DNA from: a virus
Strand: one strand, 5' to 3'
Length of the DNA stretch: 64,000 nucleotides
Virus record (IMG/VR): IMGVR_UViG_3300046542_000248
Coordinates: 1 to 64,000 of that record
A model generated the notes under the pieces. That model was not told the origin of the DNA and made no database searches. It saw nothing but the letters and a program-made list of their open reading frames with translations. Of the stretch, positions 24,735 to 31,527 are shown piece by piece. The translations under genes were made by a program, and so were the position numbers. The number at the start of each line of letters is the position of its first letter. Position 1 is the stretch's first letter.

Positions 24735-25322
24735 ATGGAAACTAATAACTTAACACTTACTAATGAAGAATTTAGTAATTTTACTACTTATACTAAAAAA
24801 GTTCTTGCGCTCCTGAATGGAATTGCATACACAAAAACTATCTCGGCAATCAGTACTGAATTGGAAACTCCTGCTCTTGATTGGGCTGCATTAATATTGA
24901 AACATCATCACAATTTAAACCACAGTCATATTTCGCTGCTAATATCGGAATTAATTCGTGTGAAAAATTCAGACCTATATGATGATGAATCAATCACGGA
25001 AATTCCATTCAATGCTATGCCACAAGAAATAAAAGCATTGAAACAAGTTGTTCATGATTTCTCCAACCTTGCTAATCTAATCTTAATAGGATTGGCTGAT
25101 CATAAACGTAAGCATAAAGAAGATGTTGATGCTGTTAGAGCACTCTACAAAGAAGTAAGTGCTAAGTATGGTATTTATGTTCCTAAAGAAATCAATGAGG
25201 AAGCTTTTATGGATGATTCTATATGGATGCATACTTATCAAGTTTGCAAATATATTCACGATCACTATATCGAGTTTGTAGATATTATTACTAGAATTCA
25301 AGCTCAGTATCCTACTAAGTAA
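24735..25322 (+). CDS. Hypothetical helical protein
   Basis: The product is 195 aa, almost entirely helical, with no recognised family. Several His residues lie in HHHNLNHSH near residue 57 and again near the C-terminus. GAGGAATG lies upstream of ATG 24735. It has its own terminator immediately after the stop. Confidence 0.78.
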   Translation: METNNLTLTNEEFSNFTTYTKKVLALLNGIAYTKTISAISTELETPALDWAALILKHHHNLNHSHISLLISELIRVKNSDLYDDESITEIPFNAMPQEIKALKQVVHDFSNLANLILIGLADHKRKHKEDVDAVRALYKEVSAKYGIYVPKEINEEAFMDDSIWMHTYQVCKYIHDHYIEFVDIITRIQAQYPTK

Positions 25323-25324
25323 TA

Positions 25325-25362
25325 CAGGAGTCCAGGTAGAAATATCTGGACTTATTTTTTTT
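25325..25362 (+). terminator. Rho-independent terminator
   Basis: AGTCCAG and CTGGACT form a stem, followed by TATTTTTTTTT. Confidence 0.82.
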
Positions 25363-25383
25363 TCTGTCTTTCGAGCCTTGTGG

Positions 25384-25400
25384 AAATATATATTATTATA
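25384..25400 (+). promoter_or_regulatory. Putative phage promoter (AT-rich box)
   Basis: AAATATATATTATTATA, then GAGTAATATACAAACTACT, 40 nt before ATG 25441. This is one of the best matches to the shared element. Confidence 0.65.
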
Positions 25401-25440
25401 GAGTAATATACAAACTACTATGGACTCTGGAGGAATTAAA

Positions 25441-26031
25441 ATGGTTGAACATGAAGAAAGCTACACGTTAGGTGAACTTGCAAAAAGAACTGGTCAAACT
25501 ACTGATGTATTGCGTGCTTATGTACTTGCTGATAAGCTGGAAGCTACAAAGGTAACTAGAGGTTATCGAGTAGCTAAAAGTGAAGCAGATAGATTCATGA
25601 AAGAGATTAACAGTGGTGAAGTGATGCAGTTCGAAGATGTTACAATTAAGAAACCTATCGAGTATGGTTTCGATGGAACTGTAAGTACGATCTTCGGAAT
25701 CTCCACTGGCGAAATCTTTCAGTTTATGATGAAGGTATTGGAATCTATTAAGGATTACAATTCTGGTGGTTCACGTGATGAACAAATTAAAGTTACAAGT
25801 GAAGATGTTCGTCTTCTTCATCACTTAATCAAAGAAGGTAAGATTGATGTGGTACCAAGAGAAAATAGGGTTGTAGTTATGGATTCAGATCCAACAACTG
25901 CATTCCTAGTGAAAGCAATGGCTACGGGAATTTCCTGTACATTTACTGAGCTTGCAACTCAACAGAACTTTTCAGTTGAGTCCGATAAGATCAAAGCAGC
26001 ATCTGATTATATTGTACAGATGCTTGAGTAG
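25441..26031 (+). CDS. Helix-turn-helix (MerR/excisionase-like) protein
   Basis: The product is 196 aa. Residues 8-50 read YTLGELAKRTGQTTDVLRAY, then LEATKVTRGYRVAKSEADRF. This is the usual form of a MerR- or excisionase-type winged HTH: LxxxAxxxGxxxxxLRxY followed by a wing ending in YRxxxxD. The remaining 140 residues are an unknown domain that may bind a ligand or mediate oligomers. ATG 25441 has TGGAGGAATT upstream; ATG 25420 precedes that site. It is transcribed alone from its own promoter box and is a good candidate regulator of phage transcription. Confidence 0.75.
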   Translation: MVEHEESYTLGELAKRTGQTTDVLRAYVLADKLEATKVTRGYRVAKSEADRFMKEINSGEVMQFEDVTIKKPIEYGFDGTVSTIFGISTGEIFQFMMKVLESIKDYNSGGSRDEQIKVTSEDVRLLHHLIKEGKIDVVPRENRVVVMDSDPTTAFLVKAMATGISCTFTELATQQNFSVESDKIKAASDYIVQMLE

Positions 26032-26039
26032 TTAAATGG

Positions 26040-26078
26040 ATAGGCTGGAATGCTTCTATGTTCCAGCTTATTTTTTCT
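26040..26078 (+). terminator. Rho-independent terminator
   Basis: GGCTGGAA(T) and (G)TTCCAGCTT form a stem, followed by ATTTTTTC. Confidence 0.75.
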
Positions 26079-26100
26079 AATCAAATGAATAACTTTAAAG

Positions 26101-26117
26101 AAATATATATTATTAAT
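26101..26117 (+). promoter_or_regulatory. Putative phage promoter (AT-rich box)
   Basis: AAATATATATTATTAAT, then CGTAATAATATA, 38 nt before ATG 26156. Confidence 0.6.
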
Positions 26118-26155
26118 ACGTAATAATATAAATCTATATGAAAAGGAATGATACT

Positions 26156-26734
26156 ATGTACGTTGGAGAGAAGACACATCTATTCTCATTTGATGTGGAA
26201 ACTGATGATCTCTATGGAGAGACATTCGCAGTTGGAGTTTCTATATGGGACTTGAAAACAAAAGAAATTATTAGCACTTTAGGTTTATACGCAGAACTTA
26301 GTGCGGTTAAATCCCAATGGTGTCAAGACAATATTGTAAAAACTCTACTTACAGTTGAGCATAATGCTCAATTTGTACAGCTACCATGTCGTAAAGATAT
26401 GCGTGAAATCTTTTGGAATTTCTACATGGCATGGAGGGATAAAGCTATCATCTTAGGCGATTTCCAATCTCCATGTGAAAGCGGATTCATGCGTCAATGT
26501 GTTATGGATAATCTGAAGAAACGGGAATGGCTTGGCCCATATCCTATGCATGAATTAGGTACAATGTTAGCTATGGTAAATCTTGATCCTGATTTGGATC
26601 GGTTCATATTTAGCGGCTGCAATAATCTTGTAAAGCATAATCCGATTCATGATTCAATCACCGCAGGAAAAACTTATTTTATGGTCAACGATATTATGTA
26701 CAATATGGTAGAAGCAAATAACTTGAAAGCATAG
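26156..26734 (+). CDS. DnaQ-like 3'-5' exonuclease
   Basis: The product is 192 aa. FSFDVETDD at residues 10-18 gives the DxE pair (Asp13, Glu15) of DEDD exonucleases, LGDFQSPCESGFM near residue 100 offers the second acidic site, and KHNPIHDSITAG near residue 162 supplies the HxxxxD motif of the DEDDh class. The length fits a stand-alone domain of the DnaQ/RNase T type. ATG 26156 has AAAAGGA eight bases upstream, and the earlier in-frame ATG 26138 lies before that site. It probably trims DNA or RNA ends during replication or repair. Confidence 0.78.
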   Translation: MYVGEKTHLFSFDVETDDLYGETFAVGVSIWDLKTKEIISTLGLYAELSAVKSQWCQDNIVKTLLTVEHNAQFVQLPCRKDMREIFWNFYMAWRDKAIILGDFQSPCESGFMRQCVMDNLKKREWLGPYPMHELGTMLAMVNLDPDLDRFIFSGCNNLVKHNPIHDSITAGKTYFMVNDIMYNMVEANNLKA

Positions 26735-26794
26735 TTACATCCTGCCACTGGCAGTTGTATATAAAAATCAAAATAAACCTTGGAGGTTATAACC

Positions 26795-27286
26795 ATGGCA
26801 AAAGATATTGATTGTGAAATTAAATCTATTATCGGCGAAATCACTGAAGTTAATTCAAAGAACGAGCAGAAAGTTGTCGCTCTAGCATCGTGGAACGGCC
26901 GTGAAGAAAAAATTGAAATTCGTAATTACAATGTATCTGCTGAAATGCTGCTTAAAGGAATTGGTTTTACACCAGAAGAAGCTGGTGAATTACTATATAT
27001 TCTTTTAGCTTCGACAGATGTTAAATATGATCCAGACCGTGTTCGTGAAATTCTTCAAGAACAAGAAGATCGTGACGTGGATGTACAAAAGCTGGTTTCA
27101 GATCTTCCACCGGAACAAGAAGTAGTTGACGTTGCTGCGCTTATCGCGGCAGAAGAATACGATCCTATTAATAACGCTGACGCTTATGAGACTGCATCGT
27201 ATGGTAATCGCCGTCCTTCTAATAAAACTGGTTTACACCGCATTACACCGAAGAAAAATGGGCTATTCGCCCACATGTATCAATAA
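26795..27286 (+). CDS. PC4/YdbC-like single-stranded DNA-binding protein
   Basis: The product is 163 aa. Residues 7-70 match the PC4/Sub1/YdbC fold: strands CEIKSIIGEITEV and VVALASWNGREEKIEIRNY, followed by MLLKGIGFTPEEAGELLYIL, which is the KGixLTxxE helix of the family. Such proteins bind ssDNA and, in some hosts, help RNA polymerase. The C-terminal 90 residues are acidic and then basic (NRRPSNKTGLHRITPKK). ATG 26795 has TGGAGG upstream. Codon usage is GC-richer than the surroundings, like gene 27322 behind it. Confidence 0.8.
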   Translation: MAKDIDCEIKSIIGEITEVNSKNEQKVVALASWNGREEKIEIRNYNVSAEMLLKGIGFTPEEAGELLYILLASTDVKYDPDRVREILQEQEDRDVDVQKLVSDLPPEQEVVDVAALIAAEEYDPINNADAYETASYGNRRPSNKTGLHRITPKKNGLFAHMYQ

Positions 27287-27321
27287 TACTAAATTCGAAT
27301 TAAAGGGAGACTACTAAAACC

Positions 27322-27849
27322 ATGGAAACTAATAACACTACAGAACAACAACCACAAATCGAACCACAACAGGTTGCAATGCACGCGCTGTTTGCACGCT
27401 TCATGCGCTATGCTGAAGCTAATATTCTTAACGCTAAAGCAGCCGATGAAACGTTGAGTCTTGATCAATTCAAGCAAATTGAAAAAGACAAAACTGAACA
27501 AACTGAAATGGAAAGATATCTTGATGCAGTTGCAATCAATGCATGTTCCGGTATCTTAGATATCATCGTAACAAAAGTACGTATTGTAACTGGTGAAGAT
27601 ATTTCGGAAGCTGATTCAGACGTTGTATTTGAGCAAACGTATACATGCTTTAGAGATGCTGTTGCACATGCGGAAAATGTGTATAACGGTGAGAATAACA
27701 GCTTGTATGAAATGCCGCTATTTACAATCATTGACGTGGTTAGCTCGGTAGCAGCACAAAACGTTGTTGAGCGCTATTTTGTCAATGATCCTGGGGCTGC
27801 TGAAGATGCTGAGGAGCAAGAGTCCGAAGAAACATCGGAGGAAGCGTAA
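27322..27849 (+). CDS. Hypothetical helical protein with an acidic tail
   Basis: The product is 175 aa, mostly helical, ending in an Asp/Glu-rich tail (about 15 acidic residues in the last 25). AAGGGAGA precedes ATG 27322. Codon choice is GC-richer (CGC, GCG, CTG), as in genes 23993 and 26795. No family is recognised. The 38-residue gene that follows is one stop codon away. Confidence 0.78.
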   Translation: METNNTTEQQPQIEPQQVAMHALFARFMRYAEANILNAKAADETLSLDQFKQIEKDKTEQTEMERYLDAVAINACSGILDIIVTKVRIVTGEDISEADSDVVFEQTYTCFRDAVAHAENVYNGENNSLYEMPLFTIIDVVSSVAAQNVVERYFVNDPGAAEDAEEQESEETSEEA

Positions 27850-27966
27850 ATGCTACAAGAATATCATGAACGTCTTCTTGCCGAAAAAGAAGCAGCAATT
27901 GCAGCTGGCGATCATATTCGCCTAGCTGAGATTGAAAAATCTCTTGAAGCTTTAAATGAATTTTAA
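27850..27966 (+). CDS. Small 38-aa helical protein
   Basis: ATG 27850 follows directly on the TAA of the previous gene, with GGAGG (27838-27842) seven bases upstream, and the frame ends at TAA 27964. The peptide is a single charged amphipathic helix (for example HERLLAEKEAAIAAGDHI). The stop is followed by a terminator. It may be a subunit or partner of the preceding protein. Confidence 0.7.
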   Translation: MLQEYHERLLAEKEAAIAAGDHIRLAEIEKSLEALNEF

Positions 27967-27971
27967 ATAAA

Positions 27972-28018
27972 CTTACCGGTTATGGGAGCAATTCCATAAC
28001 CGGATTTTAATTTTTTCG
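27972..28018 (+). terminator. Rho-independent terminator
   Basis: CCGGTTATGG and CCATAACCGG form a 10-bp stem, followed by ATTTTAATTTTTT. Confidence 0.85.
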
Positions 28019-28052
28019 TCTACATATTATTAGATGAAAGGATGGGATATAG

Positions 28053-29132
28053 TTGATTGAGAAAATTATTAACATGAACAGGATTAAGTTCGCCGTACTG
28101 GATGAGCTTTTCAAAGATAAGTTCGAGAAGAAGCATAAAGAAGTTTCAATCCATATAGATCTTCATACTATATTGGAACCGCTATACGATTCAAAGAATT
28201 ATGAAGAAACCAATTGGTTGAATGATAAGACCAATACTGTAATGACCGCTTGTATCATCAATCTATGTGCTCACTATAGATTATATTTCGGAAAGAATAA
28301 ATTGGCTACAAAAATCTACCTATATTTTGGTAGTGAGAAACCAAGAAACAATTCCGAATACTATAATGAGTATGGATATAAATTCTTCGATAAATCTTCT
28401 AAAGATAACGAAGACTACAAGCCTATTAATAAAGAAGTATATTTCTCTTTAAACCTTATTAAAACTATAGCTACGTATATACCTGGCGTATACTATATTG
28501 ACTGTAAGAATACTGAGCCGATGAATTCAGCTTCTTACATGATCACTAAAGACCCAAGTGATTTTAATTTGGTTCTTTCCAAAGATCCATTATGGTATCA
28601 ATGTATCGCTTTAACTAATACAGAAATTCTCCGTCTTAAACGTGATGAAAGTATGTTAATTACTAGAGAGAATATTCTGGAGTTTCTATTAAAAGGTGCT
28701 GCATATGAGAATCAATTTGTTTCATATGAGCAACTATCTATCCTGTATTCATTTGCAGGTCTTAAATCTAGAGATATCAAAGGATTATCCGGTTATGGAT
28801 ATACAAAGATTGTAAAGATCCTTGATCTAGCTATTGAACGAGGATTACTTCGATCTAAGTATACTCATATCAAAAATATCATTGATGAGATCTATAACGG
28901 CAATCAAGAAGATTACCTAGTCAATGTATTTAGAGCAATTGATCTGACGTTCCAGCTTAATAATATGACTACTGCACAAAAAACTAGTTTAACCGACTGC
29001 ATTAAGGATAAGTACAATAAGCGTGATATGCTTAAATTAAATCAGTTAGTATTCACTGGAGAGAATTCTCTTATGCTCGATGAGCTTTTCAAATATGCAG
29101 AACAACCTAAGTCAACTAATCTAAAATGGTAA
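28053..29132 (+). CDS. FEN/5'-3' exonuclease-like protein (divergent)
   Basis: The product is 359 aa. VSIHIDLHTIL near residue 36 resembles the first strand and Asp of 5'-3' exonucleases, DFNLVLSKDPLWYQCI near residue 190 resembles their xxSxDxDxxQL element, and LKSRDIKGLSGYGYTKIVKI near residue 236 matches the helix-three-turn motif (GDxSDNIPGxxGxGxKTA). Several expected Asp residues are absent, so it may be an altered nuclease like those of other large phages. The start is TTG 28053 with AAAGGATG upstream; ATG 28074 would drop seven residues. It likely removes RNA primers or flaps. Confidence 0.62.
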   Translation: MIEKIINMNRIKFAVLDELFKDKFEKKHKEVSIHIDLHTILEPLYDSKNYEETNWLNDKTNTVMTACIINLCAHYRLYFGKNKLATKIYLYFGSEKPRNNSEYYNEYGYKFFDKSSKDNEDYKPINKEVYFSLNLIKTIATYIPGVYYIDCKNTEPMNSASYMITKDPSDFNLVLSKDPLWYQCIALTNTEILRLKRDESMLITRENILEFLLKGAAYENQFVSYEQLSILYSFAGLKSRDIKGLSGYGYTKIVKILDLAIERGLLRSKYTHIKNIIDEIYNGNQEDYLVNVFRAIDLTFQLNNMTTAQKTSLTDCIKDKYNKRDMLKLNQLVFTGENSLMLDELFKYAEQPKSTNLKW

Positions 29133-29144
29133 GGAGATTAATAC

Positions 29145-29372
29145 ATGTCAGTGATAAATGTTAAATTTGTTAGTGAGTGGAATCATGAAACGAAAGTTAT
29201 AACTGATGCTAAATATGATAAAGAATCAAAAAAGGTATTTGATATTGAACCGTCATCCCAAGAAATAGAGGGTGTGGTTACACGAGAATATATAATCTTA
29301 CCAGATGGTTCTGAAAAAGAAGTTGAGTATGATCATTCCGACCCCGAATCGGATGTACACACAATAGATTAA
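29145..29372 (+). CDS. Hypothetical small acidic protein
   Basis: The product is 75 aa, acidic, mostly beta. AAGGAG lies upstream of ATG 29145. No family is recognised. It is part of a closely spaced set that runs from 28053 to 30975. Confidence 0.7.
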   Translation: MSVINVKFVSEWNHETKVITDAKYDKESKKVFDIEPSSQEIEGVVTREYIILPDGSEKEVEYDHSDPESDVHTID

Positions 29373-29392
29373 AATGGTAAAGGAGTTTTAAT

Positions 29393-29845
29393 ATGCACGA
29401 ATTTACAGAAAAAGAACAGGAAGCGATTATTAATTATATTAAATACGAGTCAGGGTTTACACTCCCTGACTGGTTTATGAAAGGTAATATTAAACTTGAT
29501 CCTATTAAAGTACCCGATCCAGATATGTGGTATGGTGTGTGTACATTTTATTTCTCATGTGATACCATGCCATCTGATGGAGAACCTTATTGGGTTTCAA
29601 TTCTTAAACACGAAGTTATTAGAATCTTACGAGATGCAAACAGACCACCTATTATTATTTGGGATGTGAAGAATAATAAACCATGTGAAGATGATAAGGT
29701 CTTTATTAATCGTCGTGGTGAAATCTGTCGAATACTCCCACTTTATGCAAATTTCTTTCACGAACAACCACTCGGTTCAGAAGAATTTGTTATCAAATAT
29801 AGAAAGGAAAATGAATCGAATGAATCTAACTCTATTCTCAAATAA
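29393..29845 (+). CDS. Hypothetical protein
   Basis: The product is 150 aa with no recognised family. AAAGGAG precedes ATG 29393. The sequence is alpha/beta, with Pro- and Asp-rich turns and a Cys-rich patch near residues 44-50. The last codons overlap the start of the macrodomain gene by 26 nt and supply its ribosome binding site. Confidence 0.75.
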   Translation: MHEFTEKEQEAIINYIKYESGFTLPDWFMKGNIKLDPIKVPDPDMWYGVCTFYFSCDTMPSDGEPYWVSILKHEVIRILRDANRPPIIIWDVKNNKPCEDDKVFINRRGEICRILPLYANFFHEQPLGSEEFVIKYRKENESNESNSILK

Positions 29846-30434
29846 TAGTGATTTATGTTTAGCATGGGAATGCGAATTTCAAGGTACAAAAGTAGATATC
29901 GTATATGGTGATTTTAGAGATGATTATAATAGAATGAATATCAGTGCTCTTGTAAGTCCTGCAAATTCTTTCGGTCTTATGGATGGAGGATTCGATCAAG
30001 TTATCATTGATATCGTTGGTCCAAAGGTAATGGAAAGTGTACAAAGACGTATTAATCTTGATTATGGTGGGGAGCAACCTGTTGGGACTGCTTTTGCAGT
30101 TAAAACAGATCATTTTTCAATCCCATTAGTAATCCATTCACCAACTATGAGAACACCAATGAATATAGTTGGTACAAATAACTGCTTCCATTCTACTAGA
30201 GCAGCATTACTTGTGGGTAGAAGATTGTCCGCAAGTGATCCAAATTTTAGAAATGTTGCAATGACTGGAATGGGAACACTTACTGGTGGTCTTGATTTCA
30301 ATTTTGCCGCAAGACAAATGAGATTGGCGTATGATGTCACTATGAATTTCAATGTCACTGAACTACCAACGTGGAGTGGTGTGGATAATCTTGGTACATT
30401 ACTCCTTCAAACTCATATTGGAAGGAGGTTATAA
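29820..30434 (+). CDS. Macrodomain protein (ADP-ribose binding or hydrolysing)
   Basis: The product is about 204 aa. VDIVYGDF, then ISALVSPANSFGLMDGGFDQ and IIDIVGP match the first strands and the NAAN/GGG-like loop of macrodomains. VGTAFAV followed by VIHSPTMRTP, and a later GMGTLTGGLDFNFAARQM, fit the phosphate-binding loop (G-x-G-x-x-x-G). It is expected to bind or remove ADP-ribose groups. In a phage this could counter host ADP-ribosylation or process nucleotide metabolites. ATG 29820 is preferred; ATG 29811 is only two bases from AAGGA. Confidence 0.8.
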   Translation: MNLTLFSNNSDLCLAWECEFQGTKVDIVYGDFRDDYNRMNISALVSPANSFGLMDGGFDQVIIDIVGPKVMESVQRRINLDYGGEQPVGTAFAVKTDHFSIPLVIHSPTMRTPMNIVGTNNCFHSTRAALLVGRRLSASDPNFRNVAMTGMGTLTGGLDFNFAARQMRLAYDVTMNFNVTELPTWSGVDNLGTLLLQTHIGRRL

Positions 30435-30437
30435 ACT

Positions 30438-30644
30438 ATGGCAATTGATCCTATGAAAGTTGGTACAGTTTATCTCCATGTATTTCATGATGATATTTAC
30501 GATCATATAAAAGAAGAAACGGATTTTAATGAAACTAAACCTAAAGGAGATGTTGGCTATGTTAACTTGGCTACAGGACTTTCTATCTTCACATCCCCTA
30601 GTCCCATTTTGTATCCTCAATCTTATCTTTTACATCGTCGCTAA
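30438..30644 (+). CDS. Hypothetical small protein
   Basis: The product is 68 aa. A very strong GGAGG lies upstream of ATG 30438. The first half is acidic and the end basic. It overlaps the next gene by 86 nt in another frame, and the membrane-protein ribosome binding site lies inside it. I do not recognise it; the good initiation site is the main support. Confidence 0.6.
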   Translation: MAIDPMKVGTVYLHVFHDDIYDHIKEETDFNETKPKGDVGYVNLATGLSIFTSPSPILYPQSYLLHRR

Positions 30645-30975
30645 TATTTACAGAGTGAGATACTATGATAAAACTACGAAATCATACTTTCCAATAGTTA
30701 AACATAATAAAGTTGCCACAATCCATTTAGCAACTCTTAAATTGTCGGTATTGCTTGCTACATTAGTGGCAGCGATAGGAATTCAATTTATTAGGTTACT
30801 AACGTTTGGTAAGTTTATTATACCTAGATATAGACACATTCATGGCCCTTATACGGTATTGGTCTATTTTCCAGTGATGATACTCATATTCTTTCCAGTC
30901 TTAGCTTTGATGTCATTGATCGGATTATTCGTCCAGTTTGACCTCAGGGATTTGCAATTAGATCCGCCAAAATAA
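30559..30975 (+). CDS. Membrane protein, three predicted spans
   Basis: The product is 138 aa. Hydrophobic segments lie near residues 14-31, 57-79 and 97-125, separated by basic loops (YRVRYYDK, RYRHIHG), so it is very likely integral to the membrane. ATG 30559 has AAGGAG nine bases upstream; ATG 30529 and 30550 are before or directly at that site. It could be a holin-like or host-membrane-altering protein, but no family can be named. Tandem terminators follow. Confidence 0.75.
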   Translation: MLTWLQDFLSSHPLVPFCILNLIFYIVANIYRVRYYDKTTKSYFPIVKHNKVATIHLATLKLSVLLATLVAAIGIQFIRLLTFGKFIIPRYRHIHGPYTVLVYFPVMILIFFPVLALMSLIGLFVQFDLRDLQLDPPK

Positions 30976-31007
30976 AAATTTATGTTATTTTTAGAAATGT
31001 ACTCAGG

Positions 31008-31100
31008 AGTGGCTTATGATTAAAAAATAAGCCTCTTTTGAACATTTTTATAAGCCAGATTATTAACCCTCGGTTTCGTTGGGTTAATAATTTTTTTTAT
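31008..31100 (+). terminator. Two tandem stem-loops before nrdI
   Basis: GGCTTAT/ATAAGCC at 31011-31033 is followed by CTCTTTTG, and the stronger ATTATTAACCC/GGGTTAATAAT at 31059-31091 is followed by TTTTTTTT. Both sit in the gap between the membrane protein and nrdI. The second is a clear terminator. Confidence 0.75.
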
Positions 31101-31128
31101 AAATTTACCACGAAAGTGATGTGATACA

Positions 31129-31527
31129 TTGAGTAGCCCGCTTATAGTGTTCGATACTCGATTCGGAAACGTGAGAAGATTTGTTAAGAAGCTAGGGATG
31201 AGAGCTGTCTTCCTTAGAGAAGTTGAGAAAGTGGAAGAACCGTATATACTTATTACTTATACTGATACGTTTGGAACTGTTCCAATTACAACTCAGAATT
31301 TTTTACATAATAACAGCCAACTTCTTCTTGGTGTAGCATCAAGTGGTAATAGAAGATGGCATGAAACATACTGCAAAGCAGCAGATGTAATTTCAGATGA
31401 ATACGGAATACCTGTCATTTCCAAGTTTGAATTATCAGGGAATGTCGATACAATAAAATCATTTATCGAAAGGGTTGGTCAAATTGACTACAGCGTCATT
31501 AGAAAACATGAATTACTACGAGCTTAA
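31129..31527 (+). CDS. nrdI: NrdI, flavodoxin-like activator of class Ib ribonucleotide reductase
   Basis: The product is 132 aa, the family's usual size. It begins IVFDTRFGNVRRFV (the FMN phosphate loop), then YILITYTDTFGTVP and LLGVASSGNRRWHETYCKAA, the GSGNRNW-like loop of NrdI, and ends with the VPVISKFELSGN strand pattern. NrdI supplies the oxidant that assembles the di-manganese tyrosyl radical in NrdF. The start is TTG 31129 with a weak AAAGTGATG upstream. It overlaps nrdE by 44 nt. Confidence 0.9.
   Translation: MSSPLIVFDTRFGNVRRFVKKLGMRAVFLREVEKVEEPYILITYTDTFGTVPITTQNFLHNNSQLLLGVASSGNRRWHETYCKAADVISDEYGIPVISKFELSGNVDTIKSFIERVGQIDYSVIRKHELLRA

Noticed and set aside
28020-28034. TACATATTATTAGAT before gene 28053 as another promoter box
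   Set aside because: It lacks the 5' AAATAT part, is only about 19 nt from the start, and overlaps the ribosome binding region, unlike the other sites.
31016-31030. Four-codon minigene ATG-ATT-AAA-AAA-TAA after AGGAG
   Set aside because: It lies wholly in a stem-loop before nrdI. Chance is a simpler explanation.
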